DNA of 64,000 nt. Source: Parcubacteria group bacterium. GTDB lineage: Bacteria > Patescibacteria > Paceibacteria > UBA9973 > UBA2103. The notes under the pieces were generated by a model. The model was not told where the DNA came from. It made no database searches and saw only the letters and a program-made list of their open reading frames with translations. Location of the stretch: NCBI GenBank assembly GCA_028286605.1, contig JAQBRE010000003.1, forward strand, positions 1 through 64,000, read 5' to 3'. The translations under genes were made by a program, and so were the position numbers. Position 1 is the stretch's first letter, and every line of letters starts with the position of its first letter. Positions 45,787-53,400 of the stretch are shown here, piece after piece.

Positions 45787-46150
45787 GTGCGGTATCTGCT
45801 ACGCGTCCGTAATCGTCTTCAAGCCGTTCGATATCATTCTCATCGAATTCACCGAGTGCGATTTCCAAAACAGTTATTCCTTCAGGACCACCAGTTAAAC
45901 GATGAGTCGCGCCAATAGGAATTTCAACTTCGCTATCTATAGTCATCGGATACTCGACACCATCGACCTCAGCCATGCCGCTTCCTTTGATAGTCTTCCA
46001 GAATTCGGAACGCTTCGAATGCTTCTGCAGTGAAAAGCGCTGGCCTGCAGCAACATTCAGGAATTTCAGTTCTGAAGGCTCGTTCTCGGTGAAACGGTCG
46101 AATGAGCCCCACGGACGATCTTCGTGGCAGCGATTGGAGAGAAGGGACAT
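45779..46150 (-). CDS. cupin, mannose-6-phosphate-isomerase-like
   Basis: This 123-aa single cupin domain matches the C-terminal isomerase part of type II phosphomannose isomerase/GDP-mannose pyrophosphorylase: RPWGSFDRF, FLNVAAGQRFSLQKHSKRSEFWKTIKGSG and IPIGATHRLTGG. It would interconvert fructose-6- and mannose-6-phosphate. ATG 46150 is chosen because TATTAT lies 6 nt upstream. It is the first gene of the operon. Confidence 0.9.
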   Translation of the reverse strand: MSLLSNRCHEDRPWGSFDRFTENEPSELKFLNVAAGQRFSLQKHSKRSEFWKTIKGSGMAEVDGVEYPMTIDSEVEIPIGATHRLTGGPEGITVLEIALGEFDENDIERLEDDYGRVADTAHE

Positions 46151-46232
46151 ATACCTATAATACATTGCATGAAGCGTTTATGAGCAGTGGAAAACGTGCA
46201 TAACAACATAAATCTGAGGTATGGTTAGCGCC

Positions 46233-46715
46233 ATGAGACTCGCAACCCTGGCAATCATCGTGCAGGACGGAAAAGTGCTGCTTGGCGAGAAGAAGAAAGG
46301 TGAAATCGGCACAGGAACCCTGAATGGACCCGGTGGCAAGCTTGATCCCGGAGAGACGCTAACAGAATGTCTTATCCGCGAGGTTGATGAAGAGCTTGAA
46401 ATAAAACTGGATGCAGATCAACTGAAGAAAGTTGCCATCATAACGTTCTTCGCCGGAGGTGAGCCTGACTTCGGTGTACATGTGTACCGTACTCAGTATT
46501 TCGAGGGCGAATTGAAAGAGACCGCAGACATGATACCGAACTGGTACGATATCCAGGATCTCCCATTCGATCGAATGCTCGGCTCAGATCATATGTGGTT
46601 CAAACAAGCTGTGGATGGAGAATCCTTTTGCGCAAACGTGTATTACAAGGAGCGGGCAAGCGGGTTCGAACGTATTGATTTCCTTCCGTTCGTAGATACC
46701 GAGGTTGTAGCGTAG
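46233..46715 (+). CDS. Nudix hydrolase (MutT/MTH1-like)
   Basis: This 160-aa enzyme has a Nudix box at residues 35-57 (G-KLDPG-E-TLTECLI-REVDEELEI, the usual Gly before the last residue replaced by Glu). The GxGxxNGPGGK and W/F-rich C-terminus resemble 8-oxo-dGTP hydrolases of the MTH1 group, which cleanse the nucleotide pool. ATG 46233 is chosen over 46221 because TATGGT (46220-46225) lies 7 nt upstream and overlaps the other ATG. Confidence 0.92.
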   Translation: MRLATLAIIVQDGKVLLGEKKKGEIGTGTLNGPGGKLDPGETLTECLIREVDEELEIKLDADQLKKVAIITFFAGGEPDFGVHVYRTQYFEGELKETADMIPNWYDIQDLPFDRMLGSDHMWFKQAVDGESFCANVYYKERASGFERIDFLPFVDTEVVA

Positions 46716-46742
46716 GGCCCGTCCGGAGGACGGGCCCTTACT
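46714..46742. terminator. terminator between Nudix and gtrA-like genes
   Basis: AGGGCCCGTCC (46714-46724) pairs with GGACGGGCCCT (46728-46738). It begins one nt before the Nudix stop codon ends and may serve both converging genes. Confidence 0.75.
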
Positions 46743-46744
46743 AG

Positions 46745-47158
46745 TTACTCGTGATGCATCCCCGCAACCCTGAAATTCACGTGCAAATTGAAGAGATAAT
46801 TCACGATGCCGATTACTCCCGCTACCAGCACGCGTGCCAACAGGTAATAAAGGTGCGCGAAGCTAACTAACAACGCAACGAGCCCGGTTGTCGCGAGCGC
46901 TCCCAGAAGCGCAACGATGATGAAGTACGCATAGCCATGATGAATCGGCCGCTTCGTTCCATAGAACACGAAACGACGGCTTATGAAATAGTTTATTGAG
47001 ACGGCAATAAGGAACGTCGCAGGCGTGGAAAAATAGTAGGGAATACCGAGAATGCTTGTAGCGATATATAGGAGGCACAGGTCAAATCCGAGCGTACTGG
47101 CTCCTACGAGAGCATAGCGAAGAAAACGGCGGAGCGAGGGCGAACGAGCTAAGTCCAT
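46745..47158 (-). CDS. GtrA-family membrane protein
   Basis: This 137-aa protein has four membrane helices and the family's FLRYALVGASTLGFDL start and FLIAVSINYFISRRFVF middle. GtrA proteins help move polyprenyl-linked sugars across the membrane for surface glycans. The gene stands alone on this strand. Confidence 0.92.
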   Translation of the reverse strand: MDLARSPSLRRFLRYALVGASTLGFDLCLLYIATSILGIPYYFSTPATFLIAVSINYFISRRFVFYGTKRPIHHGYAYFIIVALLGALATTGLVALLVSFAHLYYLLARVLVAGVIGIVNYLFNLHVNFRVAGMHHE

Positions 47159-47187
47159 GGCCGTAGTCTAGCGCATGGGGATAACGC

Positions 47188-47216
47188 TTGACTTTTCTAA
47201 AAGCGTCTGATATATT
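47188..47216 (+). promoter_or_regulatory. consensus promoter of the 47.2-kb RNA
   Basis: TTGACT (47188-47193) and TATATT (47211-47216) are exactly 17 nt apart. Transcription would start at about 47222, the first base pair of the hairpin below. Confidence 0.8.
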
Positions 47217-47220
47217 CAAA

Positions 47221-47337
47221 GGAAGTTGAGGTGAGTGATGTGCGGCTTATGTTCGACCTTCGAGTTGAACCCTTTTTACAACTAAGCCGCGCATCAGTCT
47301 TCTTAACTCCACTAAACGCGCCACAGGGCGCGTTTTT
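47221..47337 (+). ncRNA. candidate structured RNA: long hairpin plus terminator
   Basis: The first 90 nt fold almost end to end: 47221-47249 pairs with 47283-47310, including a 13-bp block (GATGTGCGGCTTA with TAAGCCGCGCATC, one G-U) and an outer part with one bulge, two mismatches and wobbles. Inside lies a second 7-bp hairpin (GTTCGAC, loop CTTCGA, GTTGAAC) at 47251-47270. A terminator (AAACGCGCC with GGCGCGTTT, 47314-47335, then TTTTT) closes the unit. No ORF fits. The ABC gene downstream has its own promoter (TTGTGC...TATACT). Confidence 0.65.
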
Positions 47338-47393
47338 GCGTATTTCAGGCCTCTTTTGTGCAGAAATACGCAACGCGTTATACTGCCTAAATC

Positions 47394-48344
47394 ATGGCTC
47401 CTGACCCCACCGTTCCTGCTCTCGAAATCGTCAATCTAAAGAAGAAATACGCAGGAACGAAGAAGAATCCTGGTACCGATGCCTTGAAAGGCGTCTCACT
47501 CACCGTTCCCCAAGGCGAATTCTTCGCCTTCCTCGGACCGAACGGAGCAGGAAAAACCTCACTCATTTCTATCGTTGCCGGCCTTGCCGTTAAGAGCAGC
47601 GGGGAAGTTCGCGTACACGGCATCTCTATAGACGAGCATGCGGACCATGCAAAGGCGTTCATTGGCCTCGTTCCGCAGGAAATGAATTTCAATATCTTCG
47701 AGAAAGTTATCAACATCGTGCTTGATCAGGCTGGGTACTACGGAATCTCACGTGCAGAAGCGATGCCGCAGGCTGAAAAGGTCCTCAAGGATCTTTCACT
47801 CTGGGAAAAGCGCAATGAGGCAGCGCAGGCACTTTCGGGCGGCATGAAGCGACGCCTGCTCATCGCTCGCGCCCTCGTGCACAAGCCGCGCGTGCTGCTT
47901 CTTGATGAACCGACCGCCGGCGTAGACGTTGAGCTGCGTCGCGGCATGTGGGATTTCCTTCGTGAACTCAACGAATCAGGCACGACAATCATTCTCACGA
48001 CGCACTATCTTGAAGAAGCAGAACAGCTCTGCCGTCGCGTAGCGATAATCAATCAGGGCGAAATCATTAAAGAGGGAACCGTAAAGGAATTGCTCACGAG
48101 CCTCAGTTCGGTAACGCTGCTCGTGGATACGAAGGAGCCAGTATTGCTCTCAAATATGGAACTGCTGCGCGGCTATCCGATAACGAAGATCGATGAGACC
48201 ACGCTTGAAGTGAAGCTGGAACATAATCAGCCGGCGAACGATATTTTCCGTAAGCTTTCCTCTATCGGCATCAACATAATGAATGTTCGAAATTCAGGAA
48301 GCCGCCTTGAGGAAGTGTTCGTCAGCTTGGTAGAAAAGAAATAA
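47394..48344 (+). CDS. ABC-2 type transporter ATPase
   Basis: This 316-aa ATPase of the DrrA/CcmA/NodI class has Walker A GPNGAGKTSL, signature LSGGMKRRLLIARAL, Walker B RVLLLDEPTAGVD, and a C-terminal regulatory domain. It pairs with the membrane subunit 4 nt downstream to export a lipid, polysaccharide or drug. A TATACT -10 lies 9 nt before the ATG. Confidence 0.95.
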   Translation: MAPDPTVPALEIVNLKKKYAGTKKNPGTDALKGVSLTVPQGEFFAFLGPNGAGKTSLISIVAGLAVKSSGEVRVHGISIDEHADHAKAFIGLVPQEMNFNIFEKVINIVLDQAGYYGISRAEAMPQAEKVLKDLSLWEKRNEAAQALSGGMKRRLLIARALVHKPRVLLLDEPTAGVDVELRRGMWDFLRELNESGTTIILTTHYLEEAEQLCRRVAIINQGEIIKEGTVKELLTSLSSVTLLVDTKEPVLLSNMELLRGYPITKIDETTLEVKLEHNQPANDIFRKLSSIGINIMNVRNSGSRLEEVFVSLVEKK

Positions 48345-48348
48345 TCTT

Positions 48349-49122
48349 ATGGACCGTCACCCAATCACAACCGGCTATTACACGATGGTGCGCAAGGAAT
48401 TCATCCGCATCGTGCGTATCTGGGCGCAGACCCTTCTTCCGCCGATCATCACCACGGCGCTGTATTTCGCTATCTTCGGAACATTCATCGGTTCGCAGGT
48501 CGCGAAGATCCACGGCGTCTCGTATATAGAATTCATCGTGCCAGGCTTGGTTATGATGGCGATTATCACCAGTTCGTACACGAACACCGTCTCGACCTTC
48601 TATTTCGCGAAGTGGCAGCACACGATAGACGAACTCTTCGCATCGCCGATGCCGGACTGGGTGGTTATCGCCGGTTTCGTTACGGGCGGCGTGATGCGCG
48701 GCGTTCTTGTGGGCATCCTCGTCATCGGCGTCTCGCTTTTCTTCACGCATCTCCTTATTTACAACATGTTTGTGCTTATTGCAGCGGCAGTGCTTACATC
48801 TGTGCTGTTTTCTTGCGCAGGATTGGTTAATGCTATTTTCGCCAAGACGTTCGACGCGATCAACATCGTTACGACGTTCGTGCTCACGCCGCTTACGTAT
48901 CTCGGCGGCGTCTTCTATTCGATAAACCAGCTTCCGCCAATCTTCCGTACGCTTTCGCTCGCCAACCCCATTCTCTATATGGTGAATGCATTTCGCTACG
49001 GATTCCTTGGCATAAGCGACGTATCGCTCGGCCTGAGCTTCGGCGTCATAATCGGCCTGATCATAATCCTTCTTGTCGCATCGATACTGTTATTCAAGCG
49101 CGGTACCAAACTCAAGAACTAA
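48349..49122 (+). CDS. ABC-2 type transporter permease
   Basis: This 257-aa protein has six membrane helices and the ABC-2 signature around LTPLTYLGGVFYSINQLPPIF. It resembles the DrrB/YadH group. It forms a two-gene exporter with the preceding ATPase. Confidence 0.95.
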   Translation: MDRHPITTGYYTMVRKEFIRIVRIWAQTLLPPIITTALYFAIFGTFIGSQVAKIHGVSYIEFIVPGLVMMAIITSSYTNTVSTFYFAKWQHTIDELFASPMPDWVVIAGFVTGGVMRGVLVGILVIGVSLFFTHLLIYNMFVLIAAAVLTSVLFSCAGLVNAIFAKTFDAINIVTTFVLTPLTYLGGVFYSINQLPPIFRTLSLANPILYMVNAFRYGFLGISDVSLGLSFGVIIGLIIILLVASILLFKRGTKLKN

Positions 49123-49140
49123 GCGCGGTATACTGAGCGT

Positions 49141-50007
49141 ATGCTGACGTTCACACAAGCGATCATCCTAGGTCTTGTTCAGGGCTTCACGGAACTCTTT
49201 CCGATATCAAGCTTAGGTCATAGTGTGCTGCTTCCGATGCTGCTCGGATGGAAGCTCGATCAGAGCGCGCCATTCTTTGTGGTATTCCTCGTGGCGACGC
49301 ATCTTGCAACCGCGCTCGTACTTATCGGATTCTATTTCCGCGACTGGATTCGCATCGCGCAGGGCTTCCTTCGCTCCCTTATCTATCGTCGTGTTCATGG
49401 CGACGTATATGCGAAGCTCGCGTGGCTGCTTATTGCCGCGACTATTCCTGCCGGGCTTCTTGGGTTCCTTTTTCAGAACAAGCTAAGTGCGCTCTTCGCT
49501 TCGCCGCATATCGTTGCCGTATTCCTGTTCGCGAACGGCCTTATGCTGCTCGTTATTGAACGTATGAAGAAGCGTCCTTCCACGTCACTGCAGACTGCAG
49601 GAGGGCTTGCGCTTGATACGAACATCTCGCGGCTCACCGGCTTCCAGGCATTGCGCGCCGGAACGATGCAGGCGCTTGCGCTGTTCCCGGGATTCTCGCG
49701 TACCGGCGCATCTATCGGCGGGGGATTGCTTTCAGGCCTTGATCACGCGAGCGCAGCTCGCTTCTCATTCCTTCTCGCGACACCGATCATTCTCGCTGCT
49801 GCGGTACTAAAACTTCCAGTCCTGTTTACCGCTACGCACAGCTACCCGACACAACAGATAGTTGCCGGCATGCTCGCTGCCGCATTCGCTGCGCTCGTTT
49901 CCGTACTCTTCCTTACGCGCTATTTCCGCACGCGCTCGCTTCTTCCATTCGCGTATTACTGCATGCTCGCTGGCGCGAGCTCGATCATATTCTTCTTGTT
50001 CTCTTAG
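49141..50007 (+). CDS. uppP: undecaprenyl-diphosphatase
   Basis: This 288-aa multi-spanning enzyme recycles the wall lipid carrier by removing one phosphate from undecaprenyl pyrophosphate. Catalytic signatures are ELFPISSLGHSVLLP (the usual Thr is Leu) and ALFPGFSRTGASIGGG. It has its own leaderless-type promoter (TATACT six nt before ATG) despite following the ABC genes by 18 nt. Confidence 0.95.
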   Translation: MLTFTQAIILGLVQGFTELFPISSLGHSVLLPMLLGWKLDQSAPFFVVFLVATHLATALVLIGFYFRDWIRIAQGFLRSLIYRRVHGDVYAKLAWLLIAATIPAGLLGFLFQNKLSALFASPHIVAVFLFANGLMLLVIERMKKRPSTSLQTAGGLALDTNISRLTGFQALRAGTMQALALFPGFSRTGASIGGGLLSGLDHASAARFSFLLATPIILAAAVLKLPVLFTATHSYPTQQIVAGMLAAAFAALVSVLFLTRYFRTRSLLPFAYYCMLAGASSIIFFLFS

Positions 50008-50010
50008 TTC

Positions 50011-50028
50011 GGTTCCTGGTCTGCCAGC
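50011..50028. repeat. dispersed intergenic repeat, short copy 5
   Basis: GGTTCCTGGTCTGCCAGC keeps both ends of the repeat but lacks the middle. On the minus strand it follows the terminator of the 50499-50098 gene. Confidence 0.55.
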
Positions 50029-50044
50029 TAACTTTATATAAAAG

Positions 50045-50096
50045 AAAACGCCCGCCTCAGAGAAGCTGGTGAGCGTTCTCCGAAGCGGACGTGTTT
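50045..50096 (-). terminator. terminator of the 50098 gene
   Basis: Imperfect GC-rich outer arms (AACGCCCGC and GCGGACGT) are followed on the minus strand by TTTTCTTTTATATAAA. Confidence 0.6.
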
Positions 50097-50097
50097 G

Positions 50098-50499
50098 TCA
50101 GGCCGGTTCTTGTAAGTGAACCGCGATGAGGCCCAGTTCATGATTGTCTTCGCCAGCATCTTCGAAGTCGAAGTCGCCGAGCACAGTGGCCATGACCTCT
50201 TGGATTCGAGCTGCGATTGTAGGGAACTGATTTTGATCCCCAAACACGACGATAAACGTAGGGCCCACCCAGACACGTTCAATACCTATCGTGTCATCGA
50301 GCCCTTTGTACAACTGAGGGATTTTCTCACCCTGTAGACGGAGATGCCTCAAGTAGCCGCGAAGGAACTTGCCGTCCCTGAATGAAGCAGTGACAACTTC
50401 CCAGACCATCGGAATTTTGTAGATAGGGTCAATGATCTGAAATACGAGGCGGATACCTCCTGTTCCTCGCGCCGTGCCGAATAGAACAAATGGCTTCAT
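50098..50499 (-). CDS. hypothetical protein
   Basis: This 133-aa mixed alpha/beta cytosolic protein (MKPFVLFGTARGTGGIRLVF, VWVGPTFIVVFGDQNQF) starts after a perfect AGGAGG. No family is recognised. Its probable promoter is TTGGAA, taken from repeat copy 6 on the minus strand, with TAGGGT 17 nt away. Confidence 0.65.
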   Translation of the reverse strand: MKPFVLFGTARGTGGIRLVFQIIDPIYKIPMVWEVVTASFRDGKFLRGYLRHLRLQGEKIPQLYKGLDDTIGIERVWVGPTFIVVFGDQNQFPTIAARIQEVMATVLGDFDFEDAGEDNHELGLIAVHLQEPA

Positions 50500-50547
50500 G
50501 ATTGAGTCCTCCTTTCTCTGGACAGAACCCTAACACAGTTGCATAAA

Positions 50548-50577
50548 GGTTCCAACATCGTCTCCCAGACTGCCAGC
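50548..50577. repeat. dispersed intergenic repeat, copy 6
   Basis: GGTTCCAACATCGTC, two extra bases (TC), then CCAGACTGCCAGC. It lies between two divergent genes; its minus-strand TTGGAA could be a -35 element. Confidence 0.8.
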
Positions 50578-50596
50578 TGTTTGCTAGAATGAAGGT

Positions 50597-51130
50597 ATGA
50601 AAATCATTAGAATTATTCTGCTCATCCTGATTATTATCGGACTCGGCCTCCTTGCTACTCAAAGATATTGGGTATCTCCTTTGGTGAACAAGATACTGTC
50701 GTATGAAAAAATGCCTGTTGTCGTATCACCTACGCCTGCGCCAACTCACCTACCTGCGCCAACCGGTACCGCAACGGTTCCTGTATCGCACCCTCCCACA
50801 CCTCCTGTAAATCAGGCCTCGAGCAGCGTGGCGATTACTGCAACAATTGGTCCGACATGTCCTGTCATGAAAGATCCGCCAGACCCTGCATGTGCGGATA
50901 AGCCATATGAAACGACACTGGTACTTGCGAGTACCATAATCGGAAGGAATGGGGGAGTGCTGGTGAAAACGGATGCGCAGGGTTATTTCTCTGAAAGCAT
51001 CAGTCCAGGTATCTATACCATTCGCGCTCAATCAGATGCAGCGCTCCCGCGACTCACTCCTGTTACTTTTACCGTTGAGCCGAACAAGCAAACCAGCGTG
51101 CATCTTCAGTTCGATAGTGGCATACGGTAA
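50597..51130 (+). CDS. anchored extracytoplasmic protein with carboxypeptidase-regulatory-like domain
   Basis: This 177-aa protein has one N-terminal membrane helix (4-21), a Pro/Thr-rich stalk (about 45-80) and a small beta-sandwich (about 82-175) with DAQGYFSESISPGIYTIRAQSD, the pattern of CarboxypepD_reg/transthyretin-like domains. Two cysteines flank CPVMKDPPDPAC. TAGAAT lies 6 nt before ATG. It is probably a surface stalk protein. Confidence 0.75.
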   Translation: MKIIRIILLILIIIGLGLLATQRYWVSPLVNKILSYEKMPVVVSPTPAPTHLPAPTGTATVPVSHPPTPPVNQASSSVAITATIGPTCPVMKDPPDPACADKPYETTLVLASTIIGRNGGVLVKTDAQGYFSESISPGIYTIRAQSDAALPRLTPVTFTVEPNKQTSVHLQFDSGIR

Positions 51131-51137
51131 ATGAAAA

Positions 51138-51174
51138 GGCCCCGGGAATTCCGCTTTGCGGAATTCCCGGGGCC
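51138..51174 (-). terminator. 17-bp perfect hairpin, oriented to the minus strand
   Basis: Positions 51138-51154 pair perfectly with 51158-51174. The T-rich tail (TTTTCATTT) is on the minus-strand side, so it ends the two-component operon rather than the plus-strand gene ending at 51130. Confidence 0.8.
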
Positions 51175-51176
51175 GA

Positions 51177-51303
51177 TCATGCGCTTTGGCGCTCTATCTC
51201 GATATTCATGACCGTTGGGTAGTTAGCAGCTACTATCAGGCAGACGTCATCAATCGTTTCGTTCCCGCGCAGTATGCGCGTGTGTACATGAAGCCCAGAT
51301 GAA
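51177..51303 (-). other. open frame without a standard start, between kinase gene and terminator
   Basis: From just after the kinase stop, a +1-shifted frame stays open for 42 codons (SSGLHVHTRILRGNE, VCLIVAANYPTVMNIEIERQ) and stops 3 nt before the terminator stem. It reads like protein but has no ATG, GTG or TTG near its beginning. It may be a gene remnant, a rare-start gene, or chance. Confidence 0.25.
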
Positions 51304-52446
51304 TTAGCTTAGGTTGAGCGTTATTTCATGCACTTCGTCTGCATCAACGTCTGGAATGGGATGCGTTACTGCCTCTTCCGCCCGTGGAAAGGAAAGCTCG
51401 ATAGTAGTGCCTTTACCCACTGCGCTGCGTACGGTTATGGTGCCGCGATGCAGACGAACGATTTCGTTCACGATGGCAAGCCCGAGGCCTGACGTGCCTG
51501 AACCGACACCGCGCACACGAGAACTTTCAGCACGGTAGAACGGTTCGAATACGTGGTAGAGATCCTTCTGTGCAATGCCGATGCCAGTATCAATGACAGA
51601 GAGAAGTACGCGGCCACGATAATCAATATCCAGTTTCACTACCACCGAGCCGTTCTTATTCTGCGGCGTGTAGTTGAGGGCATTCTTCACGAGATTCGTG
51701 ATGACTTGATCCAGTGCCACGGCATTTCCCATGATTCGATATTCAGTACCAGGTGTCTGTGCCGAAAGCGTTATACCTCGAGTTTTCGCGAGTGTCTCAT
51801 GCCGCCCGATGACCGTCCGTACTATAGGGACCAGATCCAGCGGTTCCGACTTCACCTTGCCCGGGTGAATAAGATTGTCGAAGGAAAGCAGATTGTTGAT
51901 CGTTTCCGATATGCGATCCAGCTCAACGATAGTTTCGTTAAGTGTGGTGCGCATTTCATCGTCTACCTCTGGATCCATGAGCGCCACTTCCGTACTGGTC
52001 TTGATAATGGCGAGCGGCGTGCGTATCTCATGCGCGACATTCCCGATGAACCGTTTCTGGAATTGCAGGGAATTGCGCGTAGGGCGAAGCGCGAAGCGTG
52101 CTGCAAGGAAACCGAATATCGTTGTCAGGAAGAGTAGGCACCAGAAGACGTACCAAATTGTCTTCGACCGCACATCCGCGATGCTTTCCGGCAGCGTCTG
52201 CATCTGGGTCGTGCTACCGTTCTGCACTGCCGTAATATGCTGACTAATCGAGCCGACCGTACGCGTTTGGGAATACTGGATGCCCCAGCCGAATATGGCG
52301 ACCGTAAGGATCGTCAGGATTACCTGCAGCAGGATGATGTGTACCGTCGTCTGTACGTACGGATTGTGACGATACTTATCCGTTAAGTCGGTAACCAATG
52401 CCTCGAATCGTTTCGAAGAGGGGGTCGGCATTTGCATAGTCATCAA
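51304..52446 (-). CDS. sensor histidine kinase
   Basis: This 380-aa membrane kinase has two helices (about 33-57 and 108-130) bordering a short external loop, then the HisKA dimerisation domain with HEIRTPLAII, and the ATPase domain with N box NLVKNALNYTP, G1 DTGIGI, and G2 GSGTSGLGLAIV. The short sensor loop suggests membrane or stress sensing. Its reading frame opens within the end of the response-regulator gene (up to 71-nt overlap; later Met codons at 52443, 52437 and 52431 are possible starts). Confidence 0.94.
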   Translation of the reverse strand: MMTMQMPTPSSKRFEALVTDLTDKYRHNPYVQTTVHIILLQVILTILTVAIFGWGIQYSQTRTVGSISQHITAVQNGSTTQMQTLPESIADVRSKTIWYVFWCLLFLTTIFGFLAARFALRPTRNSLQFQKRFIGNVAHEIRTPLAIIKTSTEVALMDPEVDDEMRTTLNETIVELDRISETINNLLSFDNLIHPGKVKSEPLDLVPIVRTVIGRHETLAKTRGITLSAQTPGTEYRIMGNAVALDQVITNLVKNALNYTPQNKNGSVVVKLDIDYRGRVLLSVIDTGIGIAQKDLYHVFEPFYRAESSRVRGVGSGTSGLGLAIVNEIVRLHRGTITVRSAVGKGTTIELSFPRAEEAVTHPIPDVDADEVHEITLNLS

Positions 52447-53053
52447 GTTTTTTACGGAGGTTCTTCATATGCACGTCGAGTACATTGCTGAATGCAGGGA
52501 AGTCGAAACTCCACACATGATCGAGAACCTGTTCACGCTTCAGTGCCTCATTCGGATGACGCATGAAGAATTCGAGCAGGGAGAACTCCTTCAATGTGAG
52601 AGAAATATCCTTGCCATCTTTCTTAACCGTATGCTTGCTTGGGTCGAGCTCTATGTCCCGCACCGTGAGCGTGGTCGGCAGCGTTTCTGATGGACGGCGT
52701 AGCACCGCATTCATGCGTGCGACGACTTCATCGAAGGAGAATGGTTTCGCGATGTAGTCGTCTGCACCAAGGTTAAGGAGGTCGATCTTGTATTCAGTCT
52801 CGTCCCGCGCCGTGAGGATGATGATCGGCGTTGTAACGCCTTCTGCGCGCACATCTCTGCAGATAGTCGCACCATCGATACCCGGAAGCATGAGGTCGAG
52901 CAGGATCAGATCGTACTCGTCGCGATAGAGCATGATGCGCGTGCGAGCCTTCTCACTATCAGAAAGCCAGTCCACGGTGAACCCTTTCAGTTCCAGACCT
53001 TTCTTAAGTGCCTCGGCTAGCTTCGCTTCGTCTTCAACAATAAGGATTCGCAT
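52376..53053 (-). CDS. OmpR/PhoB-family response regulator
   Basis: This 225-aa protein has a receiver domain (MRILIVEDEAKLAEAL; phospho-acceptor D53 in LILLDLMLPGID; T/K at LTARD and AKPFSF) and a C-terminal winged helix (LTLKEFSLLEFFMRHPNEALKREQVLDHVW). I start it at ATG 53053, the canonical receiver start. It is co-transcribed with the kinase. TTCATGAA repeats upstream may be its own binding site. Confidence 0.95.
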   Translation of the reverse strand: MRILIVEDEAKLAEALKKGLELKGFTVDWLSDSEKARTRIMLYRDEYDLILLDLMLPGIDGATICRDVRAEGVTTPIIILTARDETEYKIDLLNLGADDYIAKPFSFDEVVARMNAVLRRPSETLPTTLTVRDIELDPSKHTVKKDGKDISLTLKEFSLLEFFMRHPNEALKREQVLDHVWSFDFPAFSNVLDVHMKNLRKKLDDYANADPLFETIRGIGYRLNG

Positions 53054-53083
53054 ACGTTCGGGGTTAGTGAATACTGGATAACA

Positions 53084-53137
53084 TTCACGAAGTATCCACA
53101 TTAACGCATGAAGGCTTCATGAAGGATACTTCATGAA
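53084..53137 (-). promoter_or_regulatory. TTCATG repeats upstream of the response regulator
   Basis: TTCATGAA occurs at 53116-53123 and 53130-53137 and a variant TTCACGAA at 53084-53091. On the minus strand TTCATGAAGCC is followed directly by TTCATG, an 11-nt direct repeat as used by OmpR-class dimers. A weak promoter (TTAATG...TTATCC) lies just downstream. Autoregulation is inferred. Confidence 0.4.
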
Positions 53138-53169
53138 AGGTACGCCTTACGAATTCTTACGTCAAAACC

Positions 53170-53382
53170 TTAGTCTGCGGATCGAATGAACTTTTCCATC
53201 CATAGTGCCTCTACACGTTCTTCTACTCTTATGAACCGTTCGTATAGGCTCTCTACTTTACGCTCTAGCATATCTAATCTTTCAGCGACGGTATCCAAGA
53301 TTTGCAGCTTTCTTCCGAAGTAGACAACTGCTGCAAATATTGCAGGAATACCGATATAAAGAATGAGATTCAAGGCTGTCAT
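53170..53382 (-). CDS. small membrane protein with coiled coil, paralogue of 28763
   Basis: This 70-aa protein has an N-terminal membrane helix (about 5-23) and a coiled coil ending in YERFIRVEERVEALWMEKF, strikingly like the end of the 89-aa protein at 28763-29032. It lies 18 nt after the last pilin gene and may share its transcript. The function is unknown. Confidence 0.65.
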   Translation of the reverse strand: MTALNLILYIGIPAIFAAVVYFGRKLQILDTVAERLDMLERKVESLYERFIRVEERVEALWMEKFIRSAD

Positions 53383-53400
53383 AGAAGGAATTATACAACC

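Noticed and set aside
47314..47393. Reading the 47.2-kb RNA as an attenuator leader of the ABC exporter
   Set aside because: The ABC gene has its own TTGTGC/TATACT promoter after the terminator, so a separate RNA is the simpler reading, though a leader role is not fully excluded.
51138..51174. 17-bp perfect hairpin containing SmaI/EcoRI-like sites as a cloning artefact
   Set aside because: The T-run on the minus side and its place at an operon end explain it as a terminator.
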